DNA of 12,997 nt from Methylobacter sp. (GTDB lineage: Bacteria > Pseudomonadota > Gammaproteobacteria > Methylococcales > Methylomonadaceae), in the NCBI GenBank assembly GCA_023229605.1, contig JALNYY010000020.1, forward strand, positions 1 to 12,997, read 5' to 3'. Every line of letters begins with the position of its first letter. Position 1 is the stretch's first letter. Shown piece after piece: positions 1 through 8,025 of the stretch. A model generated the notes under the pieces. The model saw only the letters and a list, made by a program, of their open reading frames with translations. It was not told where the DNA came from and did no database searches. The position numbers and the translations under genes are program-made.

Positions 1-57
1 ATCGTTGCCAATGAAGAAGTGCGTAAAGTTTATTTAGGCAATAATTTTAGTCTTTAA
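1..57 (+). CDS. lptB: LptB C-terminus (LPS export ABC transporter ATPase), partial
   Basis: Only the last 18 codons and the TAA stop are in the window. The readable tail ends NEEVRKVYLGNNFSL. A tail of the form NE-x-VRKVYLG-x-x-F-x-L is characteristic of LptB, the cytoplasmic ATPase that powers lipopolysaccharide extraction by LptFG. The lptB-rpoN order is conserved in many Gammaproteobacteria and supports the call. The stop codon lies 20 bp before the rpoN start, so the two are probably co-transcribed. The Walker motifs lie outside the window and cannot be checked. Confidence 0.85.
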   Translation: MVANEEVRKVYLGNNFSL

Positions 58-77
58 CCTTGTACCTTTAACTTTAA
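52..77 (+). repeat. Degenerate 7-bp tandem array directly before rpoN
   Basis: From position 52 the sequence reads in 7-base units: CTTTAAC, CTTGTAC, CTTTAAC, then TTTAA running straight into the rpoN ATG at 78. The first unit overlaps the lptB stop codon. No purine-rich Shine-Dalgarno sequence is present in this 20-bp gap. A related array of CTTTTG-like heptads precedes rapZ. The periodicity is seen directly; any role in translation or in repeat spread is unknown. Confidence 0.5.
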
Positions 78-1523
78 ATGAAACAATCCTTACATCTTCG
101 ACTGGGTCAACAGCTGTCTATGACGCCGCAATTGCAGCAGGCGATCAAGTTGTTGCAGATGTCTACATTAGAGTTGCAGCAGGAAATCCAGCAGGCTCTT
201 GAGTCTAATATGATGCTGGAAATCAATGAGGAAGAAAGCACCACTCAGGAAGCCGAAATAGCCCCCGAGAAAAAAATTGATAATGCGGATTCACTGACCA
301 GCCAAGGCTCGCAAACAGATATGCCGGATGAATTGCCCATCGATTCTTCCTGGGATGATGTTTATGAATACGCGATGGAGTCGGGCGGCAATTCCGCAGA
401 GACTATCGAATTTGAAACACAGCGCAGTAAATCCTCAACTTTGCTGGATCATTTGTTATGGCAAGTGGAGCTGACCTCCTTTTCAGAGCGGGATCATGCC
501 ATTGCTATGGCTATTATTGATTCGATCAATGAAGACGGCTATCTGACCAGCAGTCCCGAAGACATCTTTCAAGGATTGCAGAGCCAGTTGGACGATCTGG
601 ATTTCGATGAAGTTAACGCGGTGCTGCACAGAGTGCAGAACTTTGATCCGGCAGGCGTTGCGGCCATCGATTTAAAAGATTGTCTGAGATTGCAGATACA
701 GCAATTACCGGAGGCTACGCCTTATAAAGAGGAGGCGTTGACGCTTGTGACCCGATACCTGGATCTGTTGGCTACGCACGAGCAGACAAAGCTGATGCGT
801 AAATTGGGCGTGACGGAGCGGCAACTGGATGAGGTCGTGGCATTAATTAGAACCCTGGACCCCAAGCCGGGCGCGCAGATACAGGAATCGGATTCCGAAT
901 ATGTAATCCCCGACGTTTACGTGACTAAGAAAAACGATAAATGGCAAGTCAACCTGAATCCTGACATAGCGCCTAAATTGCGCATCAATCCGTTTTATTC
1001 AGGCATGATAAAAAGAGCGGATAACAGCAAGGATAATACCTGTATGAAAGATCATTTGCAGGAGGCAAGATGGTTTATTAAAAGTCTCCAGAGCCGGAAC
1101 GACACCTTGTTGCGTGTTGCCCGGTGTATCGTGGAAAAGCAGACCGGGTTTCTTGAACATGGCTCTATTGCAATGAAGTCCATGGTACTGAGAGATATTG
1201 CCGAAGAACTGGAATTGCACGAATCGACCATATCCAGAGTGACCACGCAAAAATATATGCACACCCCCAACGGCATTGTCGAATTTAAGTACTTTTTTTC
1301 CAGTCATGTTTCAACAGACGGTGGAGGAGAATGCTCATCTACGGCCATAAGGGCGTTTATTAAAGAGCTAATCAGCAATGAAAATCTGGCAAAACCGTTA
1401 AGTGATAGTAAAATAGCCGAGCTATTAAAAGAAAAGGGCATCAATGTTGCTAGAAGGACTATTGCCAAGTATCGTGAAGCAATGCTCATTTCATCATCAA
1501 GTCAGCGCAAGCGTATTTTATAA
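78..1523 (+). CDS. rpoN: RNA polymerase sigma-54 factor RpoN
   Basis: This is the alternative sigma factor that binds core RNA polymerase and recognises -24/-12 promoters, which open only with ATP-driven enhancer-binding proteins. At 481 residues it is full length for the family. Residues 1-45 are the Gln/Leu-rich region I that contacts activators (LRLGQQLSMTPQLQQAIKLL). Residues of about 46-110 are the acidic region II, and the core-binding domain follows. The C-terminus carries the RpoN box ARRTIAKYRE at residues 458-467, which reads the -24 element. The ATG at 78 is fixed by the conserved MKQSLHLRLGQQL opening, although no Shine-Dalgarno sequence precedes it. It sits between lptB and hpf, the standard gammaproteobacterial cluster. 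No sigma-54 promoter was recognised in this window, so its targets lie elsewhere. Confidence 0.98.
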   Translation: MKQSLHLRLGQQLSMTPQLQQAIKLLQMSTLELQQEIQQALESNMMLEINEEESTTQEAEIAPEKKIDNADSLTSQGSQTDMPDELPIDSSWDDVYEYAMESGGNSAETIEFETQRSKSSTLLDHLLWQVELTSFSERDHAIAMAIIDSINEDGYLTSSPEDIFQGLQSQLDDLDFDEVNAVLHRVQNFDPAGVAAIDLKDCLRLQIQQLPEATPYKEEALTLVTRYLDLLATHEQTKLMRKLGVTERQLDEVVALIRTLDPKPGAQIQESDSEYVIPDVYVTKKNDKWQVNLNPDIAPKLRINPFYSGMIKRADNSKDNTCMKDHLQEARWFIKSLQSRNDTLLRVARCIVEKQTGFLEHGSIAMKSMVLRDIAEELELHESTISRVTTQKYMHTPNGIVEFKYFFSSHVSTDGGGECSSTAIRAFIKELISNENLAKPLSDSKIAELLKEKGINVARRTIAKYREAMLISSSSQRKRIL

Positions 1524-1572
1524 CGCCAACTGACGCCAAAAACCAATCATTCACCATTAAAGGAGTAATTCC

Positions 1573-1863
1573 ATGCAAGTTATCGTAACAGGCCATCATC
1601 TTGAAGTAACCGACGCTTTAAAAGCGCACACCGATTCGAAGTTTGAAAAATTAGCACGTCACTTTGACAATGTTACCGATGTACACGTCATTTTAAGCGT
1701 GGAAAAGTTAATTCAAAAGGCAGAAGCGACATTGCAACTGAGTGGCGCTAAACTGTTCGCCGAAGATCATCAGGAAGATATGTACGCAGCTATCGACAAC
1801 ATGGTTGATAAGCTGGACCGTCAAATTACCAAGCATAAAGAAAAAACTGCGGCGCATAGATAA
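1573..1863 (+). CDS. hpf: Ribosome hibernation-promoting factor, short form (HPF/YfiA family)
   Basis: The 96-residue protein starts MQVIVTGHHLEVTDALKAH and contains the family's VTDVHVILSVEK strand and a C-terminal helix (DMYAAIDNMVDKLDRQITKHKEK). This matches the single-domain short HPF. The family binds the 30S subunit in the mRNA/tRNA channel and in gammaproteobacteria promotes 100S ribosome dimers together with RMF in resting cells. The long-form C-terminal dimerisation domain is absent, as expected in this group. A strong Shine-Dalgarno AAAGGAG lies at 1559-1565, unlike the neighbouring rpoN and rapZ, so hpf is probably translated at a higher rate. It lies 49 bp after rpoN in the same direction. 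Confidence 0.95.
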   Translation: MQVIVTGHHLEVTDALKAHTDSKFEKLARHFDNVTDVHVILSVEKLIQKAEATLQLSGAKLFAEDHQEDMYAAIDNMVDKLDRQITKHKEKTAAHR

Positions 1864-1867
1864 AAAA

Positions 1868-1938
1868 GCAGGCGAAAGATGAAAGGCAAAAGGTAAAAAT
1901 ATTTTTTGGTCTTTTGTCTTTTGCCCTTAGCCTGATTT
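1868..1938. repeat. Inverted pair of degenerate 7-bp arrays between hpf and rapZ
   Basis: The right half (1911-1938) reads CTTTTGT, CTTTTGC, CCTTAGC, CTGATTT in 7-base steps. The left half, read on the minus strand from about 1892 back, gives CTTTTGC, CTTTCAT, CTTTCGC, CTGCTTT, again in 7-base steps. The halves face each other across an AT-rich centre. An exact 8-bp pair, GGCAAAAG at 1885-1892 and CTTTTGCC at 1918-1925, can form a stem. The unit resembles the array before rpoN. It could be a small non-autonomous mobile element, an attenuating hairpin, or both. Confidence 0.6.
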
Positions 1939-1942
1939 CCTC

Positions 1943-2800
1943 ATGAAACTATTAATCGTCAGCGGTCTTTCCGGTTCGGGCAAAAGCATCGCCTTGGATA
2001 CGTTGGAAGATTGCGGTTTCTATTGCATCGATAACCTGCCCGTGACCTTGCTGGAAGACTTTATCAATCACGTTATGTTGGTGGATAAGAAAACCTATGC
2101 AAAAACGGCTATAGGTATTGATGCGAGGAATCAGAGCGAAAGCCTGGTCAATTTTTCCGAAAGCCTGGAGCTGATACGCAATAAACAGATCGATTGCGAA
2201 ATTATCTTTATGCAGGCTGAAGAGTCTACCTTATTGAAGCGCTACAGCGAAACCCGGCGGCGGCATCCGTTGACGGATTTAAACGTACCGTTAAGAGAGG
2301 CGTTAAAAATTGAAAAGGAAATGCTGACGCCGGTTGCAAGGCACGCCAGCGTGGTCATAGATACCAGCCGGACGCATTATCACCAGTTGCGCGAACTTAT
2401 CCGGGATCAGATCGGCGAAAGGGACGTCAGGCATATTTCCTTGCAGTTTCAATCATTCGGTTTTAAGCATGGCGTTCCATTGGATGCCGATTTTGTGTTT
2501 GATGCCCGCAGCTTGCCTAATCCCTATTGGATTCCGGAATTGCGAGGGTTAACAGGAAAAGACCAGCCGGTAATTGGTTTTCTTGGCGAACAGGAATTGG
2601 TTGCCGAGCTTTTTGAAGATGTTACGGGATTTCTTGAACGATGGATTCCCCGATTTGAGGCGGAAGGGCGCAGTTATTTGACCGTGGCGGTAGGGTGTAC
2701 AGGCGGCCAGCATCGTTCGGTTTATCTGGTCGATGCGCTCGCCAAACAGTTTAAAGGCCCTTTCTTAAATGTAATTGTCCGCCACCGGGAATTACAATAA
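1943..2800 (+). CDS. rapZ: RNase adaptor protein RapZ
   Basis: RapZ is an RNA-binding nucleotide-binding protein. In E. coli it hands the small RNA GlmZ to RNase E and so tunes glucosamine-6-phosphate synthase, linking envelope precursor supply to RNA decay. Here 285 residues match the usual length. A Walker A motif GLSGSGKS is at residues 8-15 at the extreme N-terminus, and the C-terminal RNA-binding domain contains VAVGCTGGQHRSVYL. The ATG at 1943 is required by the MKLLIVSGLSGSGKS opening. The bases before it (GATTTCCTC) contain no Shine-Dalgarno sequence. It follows hpf by 79 bp. The ptsN gene usually found between hpf and rapZ, and the npr gene usually found after it, are absent, so in this host RapZ is not physically coupled to the nitrogen PTS. 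Whether its RNA targets match those in E. coli cannot be told. Confidence 0.96.
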   Translation: MKLLIVSGLSGSGKSIALDTLEDCGFYCIDNLPVTLLEDFINHVMLVDKKTYAKTAIGIDARNQSESLVNFSESLELIRNKQIDCEIIFMQAEESTLLKRYSETRRRHPLTDLNVPLREALKIEKEMLTPVARHASVVIDTSRTHYHQLRELIRDQIGERDVRHISLQFQSFGFKHGVPLDADFVFDARSLPNPYWIPELRGLTGKDQPVIGFLGEQELVAELFEDVTGFLERWIPRFEAEGRSYLTVAVGCTGGQHRSVYLVDALAKQFKGPFLNVIVRHRELQ

Positions 2801-2825
2801 GTTGGACTATTCAGCGTGTTCAATA

Positions 2826-2918
2826 GAACACGGATGACACGGAGGACTGATTTACACGGATTTTTCCTAGGCAAATTTCAATCAGTGTTTATCCGTTTAA
2901 TCGGTGTCATCCGTGTTC
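2826..2918. repeat. Long dyad element between convergent rapZ and winged-helix gene
   Basis: A perfect 15-bp inverted repeat, GAACACGGATGACAC at 2826-2840 and GTGTCATCCGTGTTC at 2904-2918, brackets a 63-bp interior. Each arm is internally repetitive. The left arm has ACACGGA at 2828, 2837 and 2854, and the right arm has ATCCGT at 2891 and 2909 plus related GTGT words. A shorter inner pair, TGATT at 2848-2852 and AATCA at 2880-2884, is also present. It lies between two converging genes and could end transcription from both sides. It also has the build of a dispersed intergenic repeat. No transposase is nearby. Confidence 0.7.
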
Positions 2919-2955
2919 CATTTCTCTCCATGGCCGTGTGCTGAGGCGTTTTTGC

Positions 2956-3153
2956 TTATTTCAATGACAGCGTTTCAGCCCGGCCTACCATCTCAATAGA
3001 CAGCTTGTCTTCCTTGCATAGCCAGCCTATGGCGCGGTGAACGTCATTTTTATTGATGCCGGTTTCAGTGGTAACTTTATTTACACTGGATGGCCCGTTT
3101 TGATCCAGATATTTCCAGACTATTCCTGCTGCATCGCCGATTGTATTGGACAT
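2956..3153 (-). CDS. Small winged helix-turn-helix protein (PF10771-like)
   Basis: A 65-residue protein consisting of almost nothing but one winged-helix fold: helix (TIGDAAGIVWKYLDQNG), helix-turn-helix (SSVNKVTTETGINKNDVHRAIGWL), then a short hydrophobic wing (KLSIEMVGRAETLSL). It resembles the stand-alone winged-helix proteins grouped in Pfam PF10771 (formerly DUF2582); that assignment is from memory of the family pattern. It starts 18 bp after minE on the same strand with AAGGG upstream, so it is probably the fourth gene of the min operon. DNA binding is likely from the fold, but its target is unknown. It could also bind protein rather than DNA. A role in cell division is only suggested by position. 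Confidence 0.75.
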   Translation of the reverse strand: MSNTIGDAAGIVWKYLDQNGPSSVNKVTTETGINKNDVHRAIGWLCKEDKLSIEMVGRAETLSLK

Positions 3154-3171
3154 AGTGATTACCCTTTTGTG

Positions 3172-3438
3172 TTAAGAAGTCTTGGTTTGGTGGTCAGGGA
3201 GCACGATGTTTAATTCCAGTGTCTCCTGAGTATCGTTTTGTTCAAAATTAACGGATATGGCGTCTTGCCCTACATTAACGTATTTCCGAATAACTTCCAG
3301 TAATTCTTTTTGCAATTGAGGAAGGTAAGACGGCTGGTTTCTGGAGCTGCGTTCGTGAGCAACCAGAATTTGCAGTCTTTCCTTGGCTAGCGATGCCGAG
3401 CTGGCTTTAGATGTTTTAAAATAATCCAGTAAACTCAT
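3172..3438 (-). CDS. minE: Cell division topological specificity factor MinE
   Basis: MinE displaces MinC from MinD and stimulates MinD ATP hydrolysis at the membrane, producing the pole-to-pole oscillation that keeps FtsZ rings at midcell. The 88-residue length is typical of the family. The N-terminal segment MSLLDYFKTSKASSASLAKERLQILVAHERS (given here as residues 1-31) contains the amphipathic membrane-binding start and the MinD-contact helix. The remainder is the topological-specificity domain, with the ISVNFEQ and LELNIVLP beta strands. Its ATG overlaps the minD stop codon by one base (TAATG), indicating translational coupling and balanced MinD/MinE output. Confidence 0.97.
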   Translation of the reverse strand: MSLLDYFKTSKASSASLAKERLQILVAHERSSRNQPSYLPQLQKELLEVIRKYVNVGQDAISVNFEQNDTQETLELNIVLPDHQTKTS

Positions 3439-4247
3439 TATTTTCTCCCGAACAGCTTCCCAAACAGGCCTTTTTTATCGTCAATGAATCGATGCGGCCT
3501 GTCTTCGCCTAAGTATCGGGCAATAATATCAGCATAGGCTTGGCCTGCATCGCTTTTTTCGTCAAGAATAACCGGAATCCCTGAGTTCGACGCATTTAAC
3601 ACGGATTTCGATTCGGGGATAACGCCCAGTAAATGCAGCGATAAAATTTCCTGTACATCATCCACGCTCAACATCTCGCCTAATTTGACCCTGTCCGGCG
3701 AGTAGCGTGACAGCAGCAGGTATTCTTTGATAGGTTCTTCGTTTTGTTCTGCGCGGCGCGACTTGCTGGACAAGATGCCTAGCATGCGATCTGAGTCCCT
3801 TACTGAAGAGACTTCGGGGTTGGTTACGATAAACGCGTCATCGGCAAAATACATGGCCAAATGAGCGCCTTTTTCAATGCCGGCCGGAGAGTCGCAAACT
3901 ATGTATTTAAAGTCTTTTTTGAGCTCATCTAAAATTTTGCCTACGCCTTCCTGGCTGAGGGCGTCTTTATCACGGGTTTGCGAGGCGGGTAAGATGTAAA
4001 GCAGATTGCAGTTTTTATCGCGTATCAATGCCTGGTTAAGGCTGGCCTCGCCGTTGATGACATTGACAAAATCATAAACAACGCGGCGCTCGCAACCCAT
4101 GATTAAATCCAGGTTGCGTAAACCCACATCAAAATCAATGACTACTGTTTTGTGACCTTTTTTTGCAAGCCCCATGGCGATGGCGGCGCTTGTGGTTGTT
4201 TTACCAACGCCACCTTTACCCGATGTTACGACTATAATTCGTGCCAC
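3438..4247 (-). CDS. minD: Septum site-determining ATPase MinD
   Basis: MinD is a ParA-like ATPase that dimerises on the inner membrane with ATP, recruits MinC to block division at the poles, and is released by MinE. The deviant Walker A motif KGGVGKT is at residues 11-17, including the signature Lys at 11 and the catalytic Lys at 16. The switch region contains DFDVGLRNLDL. The C-terminus KKGLFGKLFGRK is the amphipathic membrane-targeting helix. At 269 residues it is full length. It lies 29 bp downstream of minC and overlaps minE by one base, so all three genes form one transcript on the minus strand. No key residue is missing. Confidence 0.98.
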   Translation of the reverse strand: MARIIVVTSGKGGVGKTTTSAAIAMGLAKKGHKTVVIDFDVGLRNLDLIMGCERRVVYDFVNVINGEASLNQALIRDKNCNLLYILPASQTRDKDALSQEGVGKILDELKKDFKYIVCDSPAGIEKGAHLAMYFADDAFIVTNPEVSSVRDSDRMLGILSSKSRRAEQNEEPIKEYLLLSRYSPDRVKLGEMLSVDDVQEILSLHLLGVIPESKSVLNASNSGIPVILDEKSDAGQAYADIIARYLGEDRPHRFIDDKKGLFGKLFGRK

Positions 4248-4276
4248 ACAATTTCCTCCAAAGCTGATGATGTAAA

Positions 4277-5011
4277 TTAAATATCTTTAATAACTAAAGT
4301 ATGGTTTTGTAAATAGATCTGAACAGGCTGGTTGTGAACCGCGCCATTCAAATCTTCGCTGATCTTGTAGTTTCCGGCAATCGAAATAAGTTCAGCCTGC
4401 AAATCGGAACAGAAAATACGCGCCTCGGTGTCGCCTTGCACACCTGCCAGGGCTCGGCCTCTTAGCGAGCCGTACACATGAATATTGCCTTCGGCCAGAA
4501 TTTCAGCGCCGGCGCTGACCTGGGCTAAAATAACCAAATCGCCTTCAGCGTAAATGCGTTGGCCGGACCGGACGGGCTGGGTGATCAGTGTGGTGGTTGC
4601 AGCACCTTGAGGCTCAGGCGTTGGTTCAGGTTCTGGGGTTTGTCGTTGTTGCGGTTCAGAAGCCGCCGTAACGTTATGGCCGGAATGTATAGGTATACCG
4701 AGTTCCAGTGCCTGTTGATTCTGTTGAGTAGTGCCGCCGCGTATCCCTATCGGCAATAAGCCGAGCTTGCGGGTGATGTTGGTCAGTTCTGTAACATCAA
4801 CGTCGAGATTTTGTTTATTCAGTTCCAGCAAGTCAAATACCAGCGGCGAATTTTTGAAGAATTCAGGCGCCAGATGGATTTTTTCCTGTAATTGTTGCTC
4901 GATAGTAGTGACATCATTGCCGGCTAAAACCAAAACAGGCACAGAAAAAGTGCTACTTTTAAATTCCAGTAATGGCGAGTGATTAGCGCTTGGTTGAGAG
5001 TCTGTTGACAT
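4277..5011 (-). CDS. minC: Septum site-determining protein MinC
   Basis: MinC is the division inhibitor that antagonises FtsZ polymer when recruited by MinD. The 244-residue protein has the expected two domains. The N-terminal FtsZ-inhibitory domain (to about residue 115) includes IGIRGGTTQQNQQALELGIPI. A Pro/Glu/Gln-rich linker (TPEPEPTPEPQ, about 125-137) comes next. The C-terminal beta-helix MinD-binding domain has VRSGQRIYAEGDLVIL and the conserved GNIHVYGSLRGRALAGVQGD stretch. It is a little longer than the E. coli protein, mainly because of the linker. It is the first gene of the min operon. The ATG has only a weak Shine-Dalgarno (AACGG) placed very close, and an extended -10 promoter candidate lies about 35 bp upstream. 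Confidence 0.96.
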   Translation of the reverse strand: MSTDSQPSANHSPLLEFKSSTFSVPVLVLAGNDVTTIEQQLQEKIHLAPEFFKNSPLVFDLLELNKQNLDVDVTELTNITRKLGLLPIGIRGGTTQQNQQALELGIPIHSGHNVTAASEPQQRQTPEPEPTPEPQGAATTTLITQPVRSGQRIYAEGDLVILAQVSAGAEILAEGNIHVYGSLRGRALAGVQGDTEARIFCSDLQAELISIAGNYKISEDLNGAVHNQPVQIYLQNHTLVIKDI

Positions 5012-5043
5012 CCGTTATATCTGGTTAGTCAGGATTTGCGCTG

Positions 5044-5052
5044 ATTCTAACA
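5044..5052 (-). promoter_or_regulatory. Candidate extended -10 promoter for minC operon
   Basis: Read on the minus strand this is TGTTAGAAT, which fits an extended -10 element (TG, one base, then a 5-of-6 match to TATAAT). It lies 33 bp before the minC ATG. No good -35 hexamer is visible at normal spacing, only a T-run, which is tolerated by extended -10 promoters. This is a pattern match only. Confidence 0.35.
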
Positions 5053-5262
5053 TTGCTGGCAAAAAAAATCATTTTTACAGTGCCGATAAGCTGCTTTTTG
5101 GGTACAGGTTTAGGGACTTCGTAGGATTTAATGATCGGATATTTTATCCTCATGGCAGTAGAGGGGGCGGCGTTAACTGTAAATACGGCTTTATAAATGG
5201 CCTTGTTTGTCAAAACCATTTGTTTTATAAGGCGTTTATTGCGCTTATGATGCGGTTCACGC

Positions 5263-5291
5263 TTGCAATCTGCGGCATTATCCTTTAACTT
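5263..5291 (+). promoter_or_regulatory. Weak candidate promoter for the thiC leader
   Basis: TTGCAA at 5263-5268 and TAACTT at 5286-5291 are 17 bp apart and would start RNA around 5298, just before the riboswitch. Both hexamers are poor matches. The rest of 5053-5262 holds no gene or convincing signal; the open frames there do not resemble known proteins and one runs antisense through the riboswitch. Confidence 0.25.
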
Positions 5292-5308
5292 AGCAGCACA
5301 CCCGTAAA

Positions 5309-5406
5309 GGCTAGGGGTGCTTTCTTGTTTCCATGTGGCCATGGGAAGGGAAGGCTGAGAAAAACCCTTTGAACCTGACCCCGGTTAATGCCGGCGTAGG
5401 AAAGCC
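5309..5406 (+). ncRNA. TPP riboswitch (THI element) controlling thiC
   Basis: The conserved thiamine pyrophosphate aptamer is readable in order. GGCT (5309-5312) pairs with AGCC (5403-5406) as P1. AGGGGTGC is at 5313-5320, the pyrimidine-binding GGCTGAGA at 5353-5360, and ACCCTTTGAACCTGA at 5364-5378. The P5 hairpin CCGG-TTAATG-CCGG at 5381-5394 is followed by CGTAGG. An extra hairpin (TTCCATG-TGGC-CATGG around 5328-5345) fills the optional P3 extension. It lies 42 bp upstream of the thiC ATG. The family binds TPP and shuts down expression. No separate terminator hairpin with a T-run lies between the aptamer and ATG, so translational blocking (or Rho-dependent ending) is more likely. Confidence 0.95.
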
Positions 5407-5448
5407 CAGACTTCCCTGCGCCTTGTTGTTTTGTTGTTGGAGATAAAC

Positions 5449-7329
<1,881 letters not shown>

Positions 7330-7336
7330 GCGCTTG

Positions 7337-7371
7337 AAGCCCTTCCTCTTTAACGGGGGGAGGGCTTTTTT
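7337..7371 (+). terminator. Rho-independent terminator after thiC
   Basis: AAGCCCTTCC (7337-7346) pairs with the G-rich arm ending AGGGCTT (7361-7367), with one mismatch, and the T-run is at 7366-7371. It begins 8 bp after the thiC stop codon. Confidence 0.85.
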
Positions 7372-7493
7372 ATACGCCCCGCCTTTCCCGCATCTTTGCA
7401 AGCCTTGCCCTGGATGGCTTTTCCGGTTCTGGGCCGGCAGTAACTTCTATACACTTATCCAAAATCAATAACTATCAGAATAAGGCGAAAACA

Positions 7494-7937
7494 ATGGGCG
7501 CTTATCAACATATTTTACTGGCTGTGGATTATTCCGGGCATGGCGATACGGTTGGTCGAAAAGCGAAGGGGTTGGCCGAAAAATACCAAGCTAAATTGAG
7601 TATTATTCATGTGCTGGATAACATTCCGATGCCGGATACCACTTATGGAACGGTTATTCCTCTGACTGAAGATTCAGGCTATGAGTTGCTTGAAGCGGAG
7701 AAAGCCAAGTTGATGCGGATTGGCGATCAGTTGGGTGTCGCCCAGGCTAAGCGTTGGATGGTCTGGGGTTCGCCCAAGCATGAGATTGCTCTGCTTGCCG
7801 AGCGGGAGCAGGTTGATTTGATCGTTGTCGGTTCCCACGGGCGGCATGGGTTGTCGTTATTGTTGGGTTCAACGGCAAATAGCGTTCTGCATTACGCCGG
7901 ATGCGACGTGATGGCGGTTCGATTGCAGGATGATTAG
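7494..7937 (+). CDS. Universal stress protein, UspA family
   Basis: A single-domain 147-residue protein with the Usp Rossmann-like fold. It has the N-terminal strand HILLAVDYS with Asp12, the strand LSIIHVLD, and near the C-terminus VVGSHGRHGLSLLLGST. The spaced glycines G113, G116 and G125 followed by Ser/Thr form the phosphate-binding loop of ATP-binding Usp proteins. Members of this family accumulate in starvation, oxidative stress or membrane stress; the exact client is usually unknown. The ATG at 7494 follows AAGGCG at 7482-7487. It is the only gene between the thiC terminator and the convergent mazG, so it is probably monocistronic. Between 7372 and 7493 I see no gene and no convincing promoter. 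Confidence 0.93.
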   Translation: MGAYQHILLAVDYSGHGDTVGRKAKGLAEKYQAKLSIIHVLDNIPMPDTTYGTVIPLTEDSGYELLEAEKAKLMRIGDQLGVAQAKRWMVWGSPKHEIALLAEREQVDLIVVGSHGRHGLSLLLGSTANSVLHYAGCDVMAVRLQDD

Positions 7938-7999
7938 TTTTTAGATGCTATATTTAGATTTCCCAAAAGAAACTGCACCGGTTAGACTTTGGCATCTCG

Positions 8000-8020
8000 G
8001 CGCCCGTCGCAGCAGGGCGC
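8000..8020. other. Hairpin between convergent usp and mazG
   Basis: GCGCCC (8000-8005) and GGGCGC (8015-8020) are perfectly complementary around a 9-base loop. Neither strand has a T-run directly after the stem, so it is not a textbook terminator. Its place, 62 bp after the usp stop codon and just past the mazG stop codon, suggests a transcript-end structure. Confidence 0.4.
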
Positions 8021-8025
8021 TTAAT

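Noticed and set aside
5025..5342. Open frame of 105 codons on the minus strand upstream of minC
   Set aside because: It runs antisense through the TPP riboswitch and the minC promoter region, has no recognisable domain and no good ribosome site.
5431..5448. Longer thiC starting from TTG at 5431
   Set aside because: The ATG at 5449 has GGAGA at ideal distance and gives a normal ThiC length; the six extra residues add nothing recognisable.
8000..8020. Intrinsic terminator for usp or mazG
   Set aside because: The stem is perfect but no T-run follows on either strand, so it was listed only as a hairpin.
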